A DNA stretch of 62,304 nucleotides from positions 1-62,304 of the IMG/VR virus record IMGVR_UViG_3300007722_000013. One strand, given 5' to 3'. Position numbers and translations under genes: made by a program. The notes under the pieces were generated by a model. That model was not told the DNA's origin and made no database searches. It saw only the letters and a list, made by a program, of their open reading frames with translations. Every line of letters begins with the position of its first letter. Positions within the stretch are counted from its first letter, which is position 1. The DNA comes from a virus. Below, piece by piece: positions 47,201-53,515 of this stretch.

Positions 47201-49655
47201 GGTTGGCAGAAGTTTTTTCTTGTGCCAATATCCAATCAACACCATCAAAGTAATAACTTAGGCCTTGTTGTTTTAGCCCATTTAATGCAACTACAGTTTG
47301 ATCAATTAGCACTGCAGAATCAAATGCCGGCGTTAAATTTATAATAGGCTGGTTAATCAATGGATTAACTGTGTCAGGTTCAATGAATTCTACATTGTAT
47401 ATTTTATTACGAACTTGTAAATCCAAGTCATTGGCAAAAATAATGCGGCTACCAGTGATAAGTGTATAACCGTCGGTGCTATAACCGATTGAGCCGTTGA
47501 TATCACTGAATGCATCGGTTGAATTAAAATCAACAATGTTAACTGGTTGTTTACCTTGTGTTCCAAATCCAAATAATTTTGTTCCGGTGTTGAACTCTAA
47601 AATCGGACGCTTGCCTCTAAATTCATTGTTCAATACTGCTACAGTATTGTTGTACGCAGCACTGGCATTGATAACTTCAATATGGAACCAACGGTTAGAC
47701 CGTGTCCATGCATTTAAATCAGCACTGGCACGATTGATTGTTATGTAGTCCGGAATTTCCGGAGCATTGTCTGTGGCATCAAAATTGCCAATGTCGTAGC
47801 CAGTACTATCGTAAGGAACACTGGCACTTTGTGTATATGTTTCGGGAGTGATGAAATCAGCAACTGGCAATAATTTAATTGCAGTTCCTACACCGTCAAC
47901 GTAGTATTGCTGATTTTCGTAACTGGCAGGAAATGTTGTGCCACGGAATTGTATTTTCAACCCGTTAGTAAAAATTACCCCCGTTGGACTGGTATATGTT
48001 GGTTGCCCAATAACATCGTCAATAAAGATTGTGTCAGCTTGGTCTTGGTCAATAATACGTAACTGTCCAAAAATCTCTGGGTCAGTTCCGTCTTGGTAAT
48101 ACAACACATCTTTGATTGCTGTCAACAAAGGAATCTGTTCAAACACACCATTGGCATTTTTATACCAATCAGTGTTTGAATACTCAGTTCCAAATGCTAT
48201 GTTAAATTTGTCCAAATTATCAACAAGTAATACATTGTTCAATTTGATGTATTGCTGGCCACCTGTGGTAGTAACATATTCAATTTTCCATACACTATAA
48301 CGTTGTGATTGAGTTAACGGTGTTGCTTGTGCGAACGGAATACTGTCAAAAGATCCAACACCACCTGCGCCGCCGGTGTTGATTAACGGATCAAATTGTG
48401 TGGCCAGATCCCATCCGCCTTGGTCAGCACTAGCATTGCTAACAAATGCAACAGTTCGGCCATCTAAGTTAGTTATACCATCAATACCACTTGGATTTTG
48501 TGTAAAGAATTCTGTCAAGAATTGATTGTTTATTTGTTCAAATTTTAAATTAGTTATTAAATCAACTGAGCCAATGCTGGGCAGCGAATAATAAAAACTT
48601 TGTGCAGTTGATTGCGGAACATTAAATGTGACTGATCCAAGATCTTCGCCGTTGTTGGTTACCCCCAGTACATCTCTGCTGCTGATGTTTGGCGACCACG
48701 GTAATGTTCCGGCGGTGCCTGGCTCTGCTTGAATCCAGAAACCAGGGCCATTGCCAGGCGTTCCGTCTACAATTGCAAATGTTCCTTGCATATTGAATTG
48801 TGATTCGCTGGCGTAGTATAAATTATCTGGTGCATCCTGCGGCACAGTAAATGTAATATTTCCAGTTTGTGAACCATTGCGAGTTACGCCTGTGTTGTAT
48901 TGATTACCTGTGCCTTGACTTGGCGCTGTCTTGATCCAAAAAGGTGATGCTACATCAAGATTTAAATTAAAAATATAAGTGTTGCCGCGTACTAATGTTA
49001 GTGCTGGGTTTGGTGCATAATCAATTACATATGCAGATATGCCAGTTGATGTGACACGGAAATTTACTGATTCTTTTTTATTCTGTGCTACATTAAATGT
49101 ATAATTGCCGCCACGAACAAGAGTGATTGCAGGATTGTTCGTGGTATAATTAGAGAAAGTATATACGCCATTTTCTCTTGTGACGGTATAATTGGCGGTT
49201 AGCGGAACAGCAGTGGCGCCAACATTGACAGACAACGGGCCTGCAGGTAACCAATAATATTGACTAAAGTTTACAAACTTGTCAAAGTTGACTTGTGGAT
49301 TCCATGTATAGTATTCACTGGTGTAAAGGCGACTGCTGTTGTTGGTGAACGCACCTTGAGTTGCCAGCGCATCATTGATGCCAGGATATGTAATGGCATC
49401 TTCAACAGTGTCACTATCGGTCTTTAACATAACAACACCGGGTTCTAACTGATAGTTGGTACGAGCAGTTGTGGGTTCCACTACATATCGACTGTCGGCA
49501 TTGACTCCTGGTCCAACGCGGCGGCCAACAAACCCTTGTGTCTTTTTAAACTGGGGTTCCTGAACCAGTTGATCTAAGGTAGCAGCTAAAAACTGTTTGT
49601 TTGTAGATGTTTGAAATATTTCAGGTAAGAAATCTACCGTTCTCACTTTTGCCAT
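35226..49655 (-). CDS. Giant baseplate/tail protein, 4809 residues (gp7 position)
   Basis: This product is far larger than any T4 tail protein. The start has D-F-L-P-E-I-F-Q-T and G-R-R-V-G-P-G-V. Residues about 190-375 hold two cupredoxin-like beta units. About 2310-3170 contain seven blade-like repeats, most with a G-A-P, as in integrin FG-GAP propellers. K-P-Y-H-T-Q-I-R-E-F is near 3779. Many copies of a V-x-V-N-G...D-Y-T...F-x-x-x-P-x-x-G strand module lie throughout and fill the last 700 residues. It starts on the last base of gp6 (TAATG), so it holds the place of T4 gp7. Identity as a gp7 counterpart is inference; a role in the virion is likely. Confidence 0.75.
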   Translation of the reverse strand: MAKVRTVDFLPEIFQTSTNKQFLAATLDQLVQEPQFKKTQGFVGRRVGPGVNADSRYVVEPTTARTNYQLEPGVVMLKTDSDTVEDAITYPGINDALATQGAFTNNSSRLYTSEYYTWNPQVNFDKFVNFSQYYWLPAGPLSVNVGATAVPLTANYTVTRENGVYTFSNYTTNNPAITLVRGGNYTFNVAQNKKESVNFRVTSTGISAYVIDYAPNPALTLVRGNTYIFNLNLDVASPFWIKTAPSQGTGNQYNTGVTRNGSQTGNITFTVPQDAPDNLYYASESQFNMQGTFAIVDGTPGNGPGFWIQAEPGTAGTLPWSPNISSRDVLGVTNNGEDLGSVTFNVPQSTAQSFYYSLPSIGSVDLITNLKFEQINNQFLTEFFTQNPSGIDGITNLDGRTVAFVSNASADQGGWDLATQFDPLINTGGAGGVGSFDSIPFAQATPLTQSQRYSVWKIEYVTTTGGQQYIKLNNVLLVDNLDKFNIAFGTEYSNTDWYKNANGVFEQIPLLTAIKDVLYYQDGTDPEIFGQLRIIDQDQADTIFIDDVIGQPTYTSPTGVIFTNGLKIQFRGTTFPASYENQQYYVDGVGTAIKLLPVADFITPETYTQSASVPYDSTGYDIGNFDATDNAPEIPDYITINRASADLNAWTRSNRWFHIEVINASAAYNNTVAVLNNEFRGKRPILEFNTGTKLFGFGTQGKQPVNIVDFNSTDAFSDINGSIGYSTDGYTLITGSRIIFANDLDLQVRNKIYNVEFIEPDTVNPLINQPIINLTPAFDSAVLIDQTVVALNGLKQQGLSYYFDGVDWILAQEKTSANQAPLFDVFDSAGVSFSNQTTYPSSTFVGSKLFSYATGTGTADPVLAFPIRYLSLANIGDIVFDNNLYVDTFNYVTGTSGVVGNVSAGFVYQYADRVLYSRNIGWEVAVAPSQIRQQFQFTYDGRSLQLDIVVSENTVVPPILLYVANEFVLPGDYTVTRNAATTVITLDKIYLPGSVIEVQALSNQVSKTGFYKVPVNLENNPFNANSSSFTLGTVRTHYESIAENLIDFSGKINGSNNTRDLGNISQYGTTILQQSSPATLAGFFMREPEYNIFKSLEFNDREYNKFKNRMLENSILSEWGTYTTSQILDSIITDMSLGKSTVNSFFYSDMIPSGSVYTEVNHTVTPITTGVFDTVQTYTFTSANFLGVLVYLNGNLLTLNYNYTVATDGPRINVSATLAVGDIVTIREYTTTTGSFVPNTPTKLGLYGAYKPEMFLDTNYVNPTNVIRGHDGSITAAFGDLRDDVLLEFERRVFNNLKTQNNPVPLVADNVIPGYFRTTDYTAAEITNILSESFLTWIGQNKIDFKTQQYISSNEFTYNYDQAGDKQKNEPLLGAWRGIYRDFYDTLSPSTTPWEMLGFSQQPTWWANRYGPVPYTSDNLILWDDIQAGYVADPLAPYVIEKYKRPNLSTYFIPSGSEGALLSPLQSVVGSYNPNAFRKSWIVGDGGPAEAAWWTSSSYPFAVMRLLALTRPAEFFSLFADRDLYKYDTDLGQYLYNGRYRLDANGVQVYGGNVSTNGTVTPVSKASYINWIVDYNQQLGINSTDALEDALASLDVRLCWRTASFTDKQYLKVYTERSSPDSQNSSLLLPDESYNLMLYKNVPFSSIAYSAVIVQAVENGYAVLGYSTTDAYFNILASRANGQLQTVSAGGSVVRVPKQYSTDVVQVPYGFVFTNQSSLVDFLLSYGQYLTTQGLIFGEDRENGYPLDWQQMAREFLYWANQGWGLNSLINLNPAANQLIAEKPGAVIDNVMMQNIENIMLDQNRLPFDARNLTIERLENRFSVTSTNGQAIAYANLRYTSYENLVILDNVSIFNDLIYNPTTAARQNRINVVAMTTTEWEGTLNAQGFILNQDNVQNWVSNRKYAKGEIVNFKNNYWSAQTIVQPKIEFVYSDWVKSDYTKIQKGLLPNIANKADQLANSYNTQTTNLERDTDLLSFGLIGFQPRDYMVALNLDDTSQVNLYQQFIGTKGTTLAAEIFTGANLGKEVADYQIYENWAIRRGTYGANANRSYFELQLNEALLQSDPSTIQVVDVGETSVANQTVYLNDVWNQSYKLTSTNVLPTTTSTITDTALPSAGYVNIDDVDITVFSLDDPSSIAAELNNIGAGTRIWVAKTNSVDWNVYRATQTPGKITRVSDNLDGTSLFAFSAIHNLTRGNLLIVRFFNESVNGVFRVLTTPTPTTLTVAYSFPNTNQTTATGSGLAFYLDTMRVSQASDIASLSYADDMMPGALAWVDNNGTGLWEVLEKQDVFADNYSLTQNLPVENTGYGTSVAQTYDNLAALVGAPAYYNDSTSTATGAVYPYQRGTAGEYVEDSLLFLTAPGTLGYGNNIDFGNKTWAVAGASLSFGGVGYASIINRSASGAFTQPQLLVAPDYAASAGSFGTSVAISKDERIVYVGAPAENAVYAYGRADSAPQSVTYTSDGTTQQYAFSDNIIVDYTQPGQMVVVVNNTAQIEGVDYTLSANAVLFTTAPESRLTIVIARREATQLDHQVYYSVTQDSTSGAGSQAKFTVDRTRGTYAVQLTAPGLDYSIGDTVTINAASIGGGTSPANDLVVTVSTVTVGGIVTFTTAGSGVDNTSNFDLAEYLYTATTTNSFTLIVNGLVQRPYIDYTFTGTTVTFEAGSNPAAGAIINALAKTYFRYIDKIAGPAGSANFGYSVAASTDGRQVVIGAPTTIVSTLESGSTYVYDRSVLRYQIGINETGTTTFALPSGSAAPVSVLINNVFLTNAAQYINGGFNIVGSDVVLTSAVVLTVGDIVEIESNIFNQVQQIVTTSTWDTVNQTADNTPIYQAQFGWDVDLCSTNCSIYSGAPQNANDDTGAVQRNVNQARVYGIISSPVANPSLTAGDTIRVNNYQVAVPAIPNNNVAGLVTAIAALNDGIGIPNVTAAVSDDVYFTANGLVKTFDIGVTYSKYNSYTLVVYADTVLQTINVNYTYNNTTGIVTFGSTPASGTIIRVVSGILTISVINSAAALPGTKLNVLPGLTGTAFVNIGFVNYSYTQTITSPNPSQFARFGASLTVDSTASTLVVGAPNGNMYQPVTFDANATYFDDRSTIFSTTIVQSGVAYTFDYLPSATDTVTDPGKFVFGQQLYNNKTNELDNYGTGLSYVTSKLLVGAPGNDLEDSQFANFGQVVIFDNPERKQAWAVKHQQTPVVDVALLNSVYMYDKLESQVTSYLDFFNPLQGKILGVARENIDYIGAVDPANYSNGPIHNVGNPWSALRVGQIWWDTNSVRFIDPNQDDIVYASRRWGQTFPGSRIDVYQWIESDVTPSNYTGPGTPLSFLSFTTRAELNSENIFATRYYFWVRNISTVNTAAGKKLSTTAIANYIEYPRASGIAYLAPLDASTVAIYNVLDLVSAQDTILHIEYDRLVNDDNVHQEYELIAAGRSNSFLSDSLYLKLQDSFSGINLLGANVPDAELSPAMRYGVEFRPRQSMFVDRFLALENYLGRANTVVAQYPVSETKNFTILNSREPEPSASSGAWNKRIANLDELSYQNLSIVPYGYKYLVVSDSTNSGFWTIYDVVAGSLFGSRKLTLIRVQNYDTRRYWSYIDWYLIGYNKNLNPVATVSNYAGLSALTLNTAPVGASVKVTNALGTGKFEIYQRTDLGWDRVGLEDGTIEFSKSLWNYAAGNFGFDVEVFDAQYFDQEPVIETRKIIQAINEQLFVDELLIERNRALTLVFEYIMSEFAAPEWLIKTSLIDVDHKIRNLLPYQFYNQDNQDFVLNYIQEVKPYHTQIREFNLSYNGNDAFPGSVTDFDIPSYWDSTLTVPEFISPVLLPYTQSTAVSNTNFNADTLSNSTVWAQTPWDEWYANHTLSIQSVVITSGGTGYTVAPTITVTGNSVEQAEMTAIINGAGQVTGVTIDNYGSSYTTTATITFTGGNGTGAAAAVTMGNELVRQVTTRIKYDRYEYSSDIVEWQADANYDNGTQVRYLNRVWQADADDSPGIQSSTFDPDQWTIVSPALLSGVDRTMGFYTPTVNEPGLSLPLLIDGVEYPGVQMFGVGYDQYPGFDLAPFDTTPFDNLTYGPEGKPTYDQTILDAIYESPYNDPYLGTLATSINADGGEYIDTYSSYAPEELVPGSEFDTLDMRVYTTPGADWARDGHGFRIELQKYKVTTLQETFSFAGLETTPATMFVVNQTTGLVLYRNVDYTANWANQTITITSNDVNVGQVISLSLYEIGGGNQLLKRSFNGDEVGNLLVVPVQFSLIEEFVIFVNGSLTINYTYASNGTTSTLLTFGETYTAADYLMIGAIGLTTVDNATVDYSWALPVTQNITGVTNQYSYTVNYNMEYTNPDNVYVSVGGRRVRTAAGAQYLADGTSEYLLPQRLGFSQALIADNEVRVYMNDVPLILNIDYLVEPYDTETPRSVIFATTPSDGEKILICVTTNAQAVINGDQLLFNQYGGLVPVTGEIISVISWNDTRQQDLLTQVYVGPVGGTQTLTEPFDSLNFDVGIVINEAGTFDYSATQAVSLNNLFLDHTNTDPDRLFVTLNGRLIFNNVDYTIVNNEIVLAGGYTLSATDTVMITEFTLSIAPAAMAFRIFQDMRKVQATYRITSATTTYLTQALSATDDTIHVYNAAALNQPNLTSNIWGLLTIDGERIMYRTRDTNANTVSGLRRGTAGTGAASHAINTDVYNISRGNLLESQYQNYIVSTVPYPLVSGINLGNGVTTSFVASLIDVSGADSTVDIEAIEVYVGGTLQTAGYTVTNENPVTVLFDTAPADGAEITILVQRGVTWYAPGAGTPSNGVALQDTDTDAARFLRGE

Positions 49656-52600
49656 TAAATTACTCCGCTGCCTGGGGCAGTTCTAAGGTTGGTACTTGTT
49701 AATGCTTCAATAACTTGAATGTCAACCACTGTGGCAGCGTTGACAAATATCTCGTTGGGAGCTGATCTAATTTCATATAGATCACCAAAACTCTTTTGTG
49801 GATTTAGCGGTACCAGCACAACAGAACTCACAATGTCGCCCATCTGTTGGTGCAAGTACGCTGACAGTTCTGAGAAGTAAAATACATCACCAAAATCCCA
49901 ATTTTCAATTGCAAAATACGCATCTAAGTTGGCCACTACAGTGCTCTTAATTTCACTAATAGATGCAGTTGAATTGCTGGCACGAATAACTTTTATAGTT
50001 GCTCGTAATTGTTCAGCAGCCTTGGCACCAAACAACGGTTTAAAATTTACAGGATTAACAATCATGTTGTCAGAAATCATTTTATAATCTTGTAATCCTG
50101 CATACTCTGTACTTAGCGCATCAATTGTTGGGGGTGTTGGCTCTACTACTGTGTTGGTAGAGTCTTGAATATAATTTCTATAAGCAGTGTAATAGGCCTG
50201 CGTTACAACATACAAATCAATGATGTTTGTTGAGCCTGGGTCAATGCGATTGGTCAATGCACTATTGTGACGATACTGGTAGTATAAATCTTGGCGGCCA
50301 ACGCGGGTTTGATATTCTGTTGTTGTTACTAATACTGTTGTACCGAAGGTAGTCAAACTTAAAATATAAAATAGTTTGTCTGTATAAGCATAAAACACTT
50401 GTCCAACAATGTATTGAGCTTTTTCTAATGTGATGTCATTGAATGTTGCGTACTGGCCATTGACAGTGCCTGGCGCAACCAATACAAAACGTTCAAGACT
50501 ATCAAAGTCTATAATCTTCTGAAAAAATACCAATTTGGTAGTTGCGGCCACATCCGGAGCAACAATTTCGTTAAAGAAATCTGGATTATCTGGCACTCCA
50601 TCGGCATCTTTGTCTTGCCAAGACACCAACACCTGGTAATCATCAACATAACCATCTGGTTGCACTGGTTGTGCAATAATACGCATTGTGATGTCACTAT
50701 CAAGCGGCAGGTTTGAGTCAGGGCGACTGTTTGTTTTCAACACTCTCACAAAGTCACGAATAACTGTTCCTGTGCGACTGTCGTACACTTGCTCGTCGCC
50801 GTAGAAGAAAAAGCGTGTTTCAAGAACGCTGCCAAAGTAATAGTTCAGTGCTCGTGTTGTTACTGTATATGATTCACCGTCTGTTGCAAACTGTACAACC
50901 CAACTGGCATCAAGATTTGCGCCAGAAGTGTCTTGTGCATAGTCTTGACTCCAAGTAGCGTTTGCTGCAAGATTAGATGCAGTAATTACATACCAAGTGT
51001 TGGTTAAGTTGTTGTAGCCTAGACCAAAATTGCGGTACAGTTCAATTTGTGTCAGTGCAGTTTGTTTGACAGTTGTTCCTAGATCAGTTACAAATAACGG
51101 AATAACTTCGACACATTGTGCATTTGTAGGAACATAGTTGTTGAGAACTACAGGACCAAGACCGCTGGTAAAGTTGCCAATGCCTTGATTGGTTCCATCA
51201 AGATATACCGCGGTAGCAGAAGCCCATATGGTTAATTTTTCGTCTGCCCTTGTGGGAGTTCCCAGCACTAATCTATTGTTGGCGTCAAAATAATAGCCAG
51301 TTGGAGATTTAAATTTAATCAAACTTCCGAGCTGGACATATTGCATGTTGCCGCTGGAATACGTGCCCACTGACACAGGAAGTCCAGCAGCGTTTTTAAA
51401 ATAACCAGTTGTTTCATTGGCCAATGTTGTACTTTGATTCCAGCTAACTGACAGTGATGTCAATAACGGTCTTGGAAAATTTGCATAATAAAATTGTACA
51501 GCAGCGTCTGTTGCTATCAACGGCTCAACTCGATTAGAAAGTGCATCACTTATATCATTGGTTGTCAACCAACTGAACAAAAATGTTGGCAACTCGTTTG
51601 ATTCATACAGCGCGCCATCGCTACCAAATGTATTGGTGGAACTGTATTTGCCTGTGTTGTCAACCAGGTCAAGGTAACGACTGGTGCCTATTGATGCACG
51701 GTTGAGTGCTTTGGATTTGATAATTGAATTGTAAGCAGTAAACGGAAAGTTATTGTAATCTTCTCCGTTGACCATACGGTTCTGTGTATAGTATCGGGCA
51801 GGGGCACGTTGCTTGATTTCATCAATGGTTTCACGAGCAAGTGCATTGCTCACCGGCTCTGTTATGCCACACGTAACTGTCAGTGTTTCTAACTGGCCGG
51901 TACGGCTAACATAGCTGATACTTAGAATTACATTTTGCATTTCTTCTGGATTGATAATATACTGCAACCCATTTGATGCTCGCACATAGGACCGGAAAAA
52001 TCCCACAGGGATTTCAGAAAATACACCGTCGCCAAAATTCAATGTGATTTGATCATTTGCTCTACTGGCAACTGAATATATAGGACGCAACGATTCTTGT
52101 TGCTCTGCCGCGGCTGTATAAACGCTTTCAACATAATCCCATTCGCGGGCAATATTTCCAACATTGTCTAATTGATACAACCAACGATCTGTATTGTTGA
52201 CACCTTCAATGTTGACGTTGACTGCACGGTTGGCAATGCGTTCGGCTAAATTAAAATCTTGATTTTGCAGTACGCCTTGTTTAAAGTAAAAGAAGAATCC
52301 AGTATCAGCAGACGCAAAACCCAATTGGTCGTTGCGGAACAGCATGCCAAACTGTCCATTTGGCTGTGGACTTGGTTCGTAAACATATTCTACACCAGCA
52401 GGCAATCCGGTGGCAGTGGCACTTACAGCTTCGAACGGCATGTTTACGCCATCAATAACTGCACTGAATGGAATCACAGGAAGGAATCCCGGAACCAAGT
52501 TGACTGTGTATTCATCTGTGCGAATACCTTGGAGTGTTGTCCTGTTACCTGGACGACCCACACGTTGTGTGTTTATCAACGCAGAATTTATAATGGCATT

Positions 52601-53068
52601 GAATTGTTCTTGCCAGTCAAAGTTTGTGGGATCGGCCCAATTGACAGTGATGTTGGCCAAGTTGATGCCGTTGTAGTCAATTACATTTTCTGTTGTTTGT
52701 ATTGAAAATACTTTGAGATATCCGTTTGCTTCAGTGTTGCGTTTGGGGGTGTAACTTACCAAGTTGGCAAGTTTGACAACACTGTCTCGACGTTCAGCAG
52801 TGTCTAAATAATTTTCACGAGTGTTTAGGTCTGTGCGGAAAGCCAACGACTGGCCCATAAATGCCATTACATCTAGTATGGCAATAAATTCCGATGATTC
52901 AATGTAGTCATTGAATGTTTCTGGATAGTACAATCGTACATAATCAACAAAACTCTTGCGCAGAGTTTCGAAGTCATAACTTTGGAAGTCAGCTTCGCGG
53001 TAAGTTTGATAGATTCGTTTCCAATCTTCAACTCCAAATACTGCGGTTTGTCTAGTAGTTTTTGCCAT
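49655..53068 (-). CDS. gp6: Baseplate wedge protein gp6
   Basis: This 1137-residue protein builds the inner baseplate ring that drives tail contraction. The N-terminus (D-W-K-R-I-Y-Q-T-Y, Y-I-E-S-S-E-F-I-A-I-L-D-V-M-A-F, L-N-T-R-E-N-Y-L-D-T-A) is the typical gp6/gpJ start. Q-R-A-P-A-R-Y-Y-T-Q-N-R near residue 425 is the conserved central block. It is longer than T4 gp6 (660 residues), with extra beta-rich sequence in the second half, as in other marine T4-like phages. It is read after gp25 and before the giant gene. Confidence 0.93.
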   Translation of the reverse strand: MAKTTRQTAVFGVEDWKRIYQTYREADFQSYDFETLRKSFVDYVRLYYPETFNDYIESSEFIAILDVMAFMGQSLAFRTDLNTRENYLDTAERRDSVVKLANLVSYTPKRNTEANGYLKVFSIQTTENVIDYNGINLANITVNWADPTNFDWQEQFNAIINSALINTQRVGRPGNRTTLQGIRTDEYTVNLVPGFLPVIPFSAVIDGVNMPFEAVSATATGLPAGVEYVYEPSPQPNGQFGMLFRNDQLGFASADTGFFFYFKQGVLQNQDFNLAERIANRAVNVNIEGVNNTDRWLYQLDNVGNIAREWDYVESVYTAAAEQQESLRPIYSVASRANDQITLNFGDGVFSEIPVGFFRSYVRASNGLQYIINPEEMQNVILSISYVSRTGQLETLTVTCGITEPVSNALARETIDEIKQRAPARYYTQNRMVNGEDYNNFPFTAYNSIIKSKALNRASIGTSRYLDLVDNTGKYSSTNTFGSDGALYESNELPTFLFSWLTTNDISDALSNRVEPLIATDAAVQFYYANFPRPLLTSLSVSWNQSTTLANETTGYFKNAAGLPVSVGTYSSGNMQYVQLGSLIKFKSPTGYYFDANNRLVLGTPTRADEKLTIWASATAVYLDGTNQGIGNFTSGLGPVVLNNYVPTNAQCVEVIPLFVTDLGTTVKQTALTQIELYRNFGLGYNNLTNTWYVITASNLAANATWSQDYAQDTSGANLDASWVVQFATDGESYTVTTRALNYYFGSVLETRFFFYGDEQVYDSRTGTVIRDFVRVLKTNSRPDSNLPLDSDITMRIIAQPVQPDGYVDDYQVLVSWQDKDADGVPDNPDFFNEIVAPDVAATTKLVFFQKIIDFDSLERFVLVAPGTVNGQYATFNDITLEKAQYIVGQVFYAYTDKLFYILSLTTFGTTVLVTTTEYQTRVGRQDLYYQYRHNSALTNRIDPGSTNIIDLYVVTQAYYTAYRNYIQDSTNTVVEPTPPTIDALSTEYAGLQDYKMISDNMIVNPVNFKPLFGAKAAEQLRATIKVIRASNSTASISEIKSTVVANLDAYFAIENWDFGDVFYFSELSAYLHQQMGDIVSSVVLVPLNPQKSFGDLYEIRSAPNEIFVNAATVVDIQVIEALTSTNLRTAPGSGVI

Positions 53069-53087
53069 AATAATCCATCTTGTGAAT

Positions 53088-53095
53088 TATTTATG
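53088..53095 (-). promoter_or_regulatory. Candidate T4-type late promoter (CATAAATA)
   Basis: The minus strand reads CATAAATA, 20 nt before the gp6 ATG, in the short gap between gp25 and gp6. It is the same octamer with nearly the same spacing as at 34452. A gp55-like sigma factor that would read it is encoded in the window. Confidence 0.5.
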
Positions 53096-53121
53096 GCGAA
53101 AATAAACCACCCAGTTTATGT

Positions 53122-53496
53122 TTATGAGTAGTTTGCTGTGGCAGTTTGTTGGTCAAAGTAGACGCTTAAAAATTCACTTGTTTGTCCCGGCACCATCATC
53201 AGTTCAATTTCAATCAATATACCATGCAGTTGCGGATACATGTTGGCGGATTGCAAATAAATCCGTGGATCTAAACTGGCTATTCTTTGTATTTCGGCCA
53301 GTATAGCACGTTCAGTATCTTGAGTTTGATTTTCAAATATGTAACTCCATATCATGGTTCCATAACCCGGGCGTCCAACCAGTTGCCCTTGTGTTATATT
53401 AAGTGCATTTAATAGATCACGCTTGACCAACTCAAAATCTACCAAGGTAAATTTCTTTGTTTGCCCTATTGTGTTAAAACCTCTGAATGTTGTCAT
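53122..53496 (-). CDS. gp25: Baseplate wedge protein gp25
   Basis: This 124-residue member of the gp25/GPW family starts the sheath on the baseplate. It has V-K-R-D-L-L-N-A-L-N, then the conserved G-R-P-G-Y-G-T-M-I-W and L-D-P-R-I-Y. Length and motif order match T4 gp25, which forms the wedge core with gp6 and gp53, all present here. Confidence 0.93.
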   Translation of the reverse strand: MTTFRGFNTIGQTKKFTLVDFELVKRDLLNALNITQGQLVGRPGYGTMIWSYIFENQTQDTERAILAEIQRIASLDPRIYLQSANMYPQLHGILIEIELMMVPGQTSEFLSVYFDQQTATANYS

Positions 53497-53515
53497 AGTT
53501 GTATTTACTTGTATT

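Noticed and set aside
35226-49655. Many plus-strand ORFs of 60-160 codons opposite the tail genes
   Set aside because: They lack ribosome sites and overlap patterns and look like shadows of the long coding frames.
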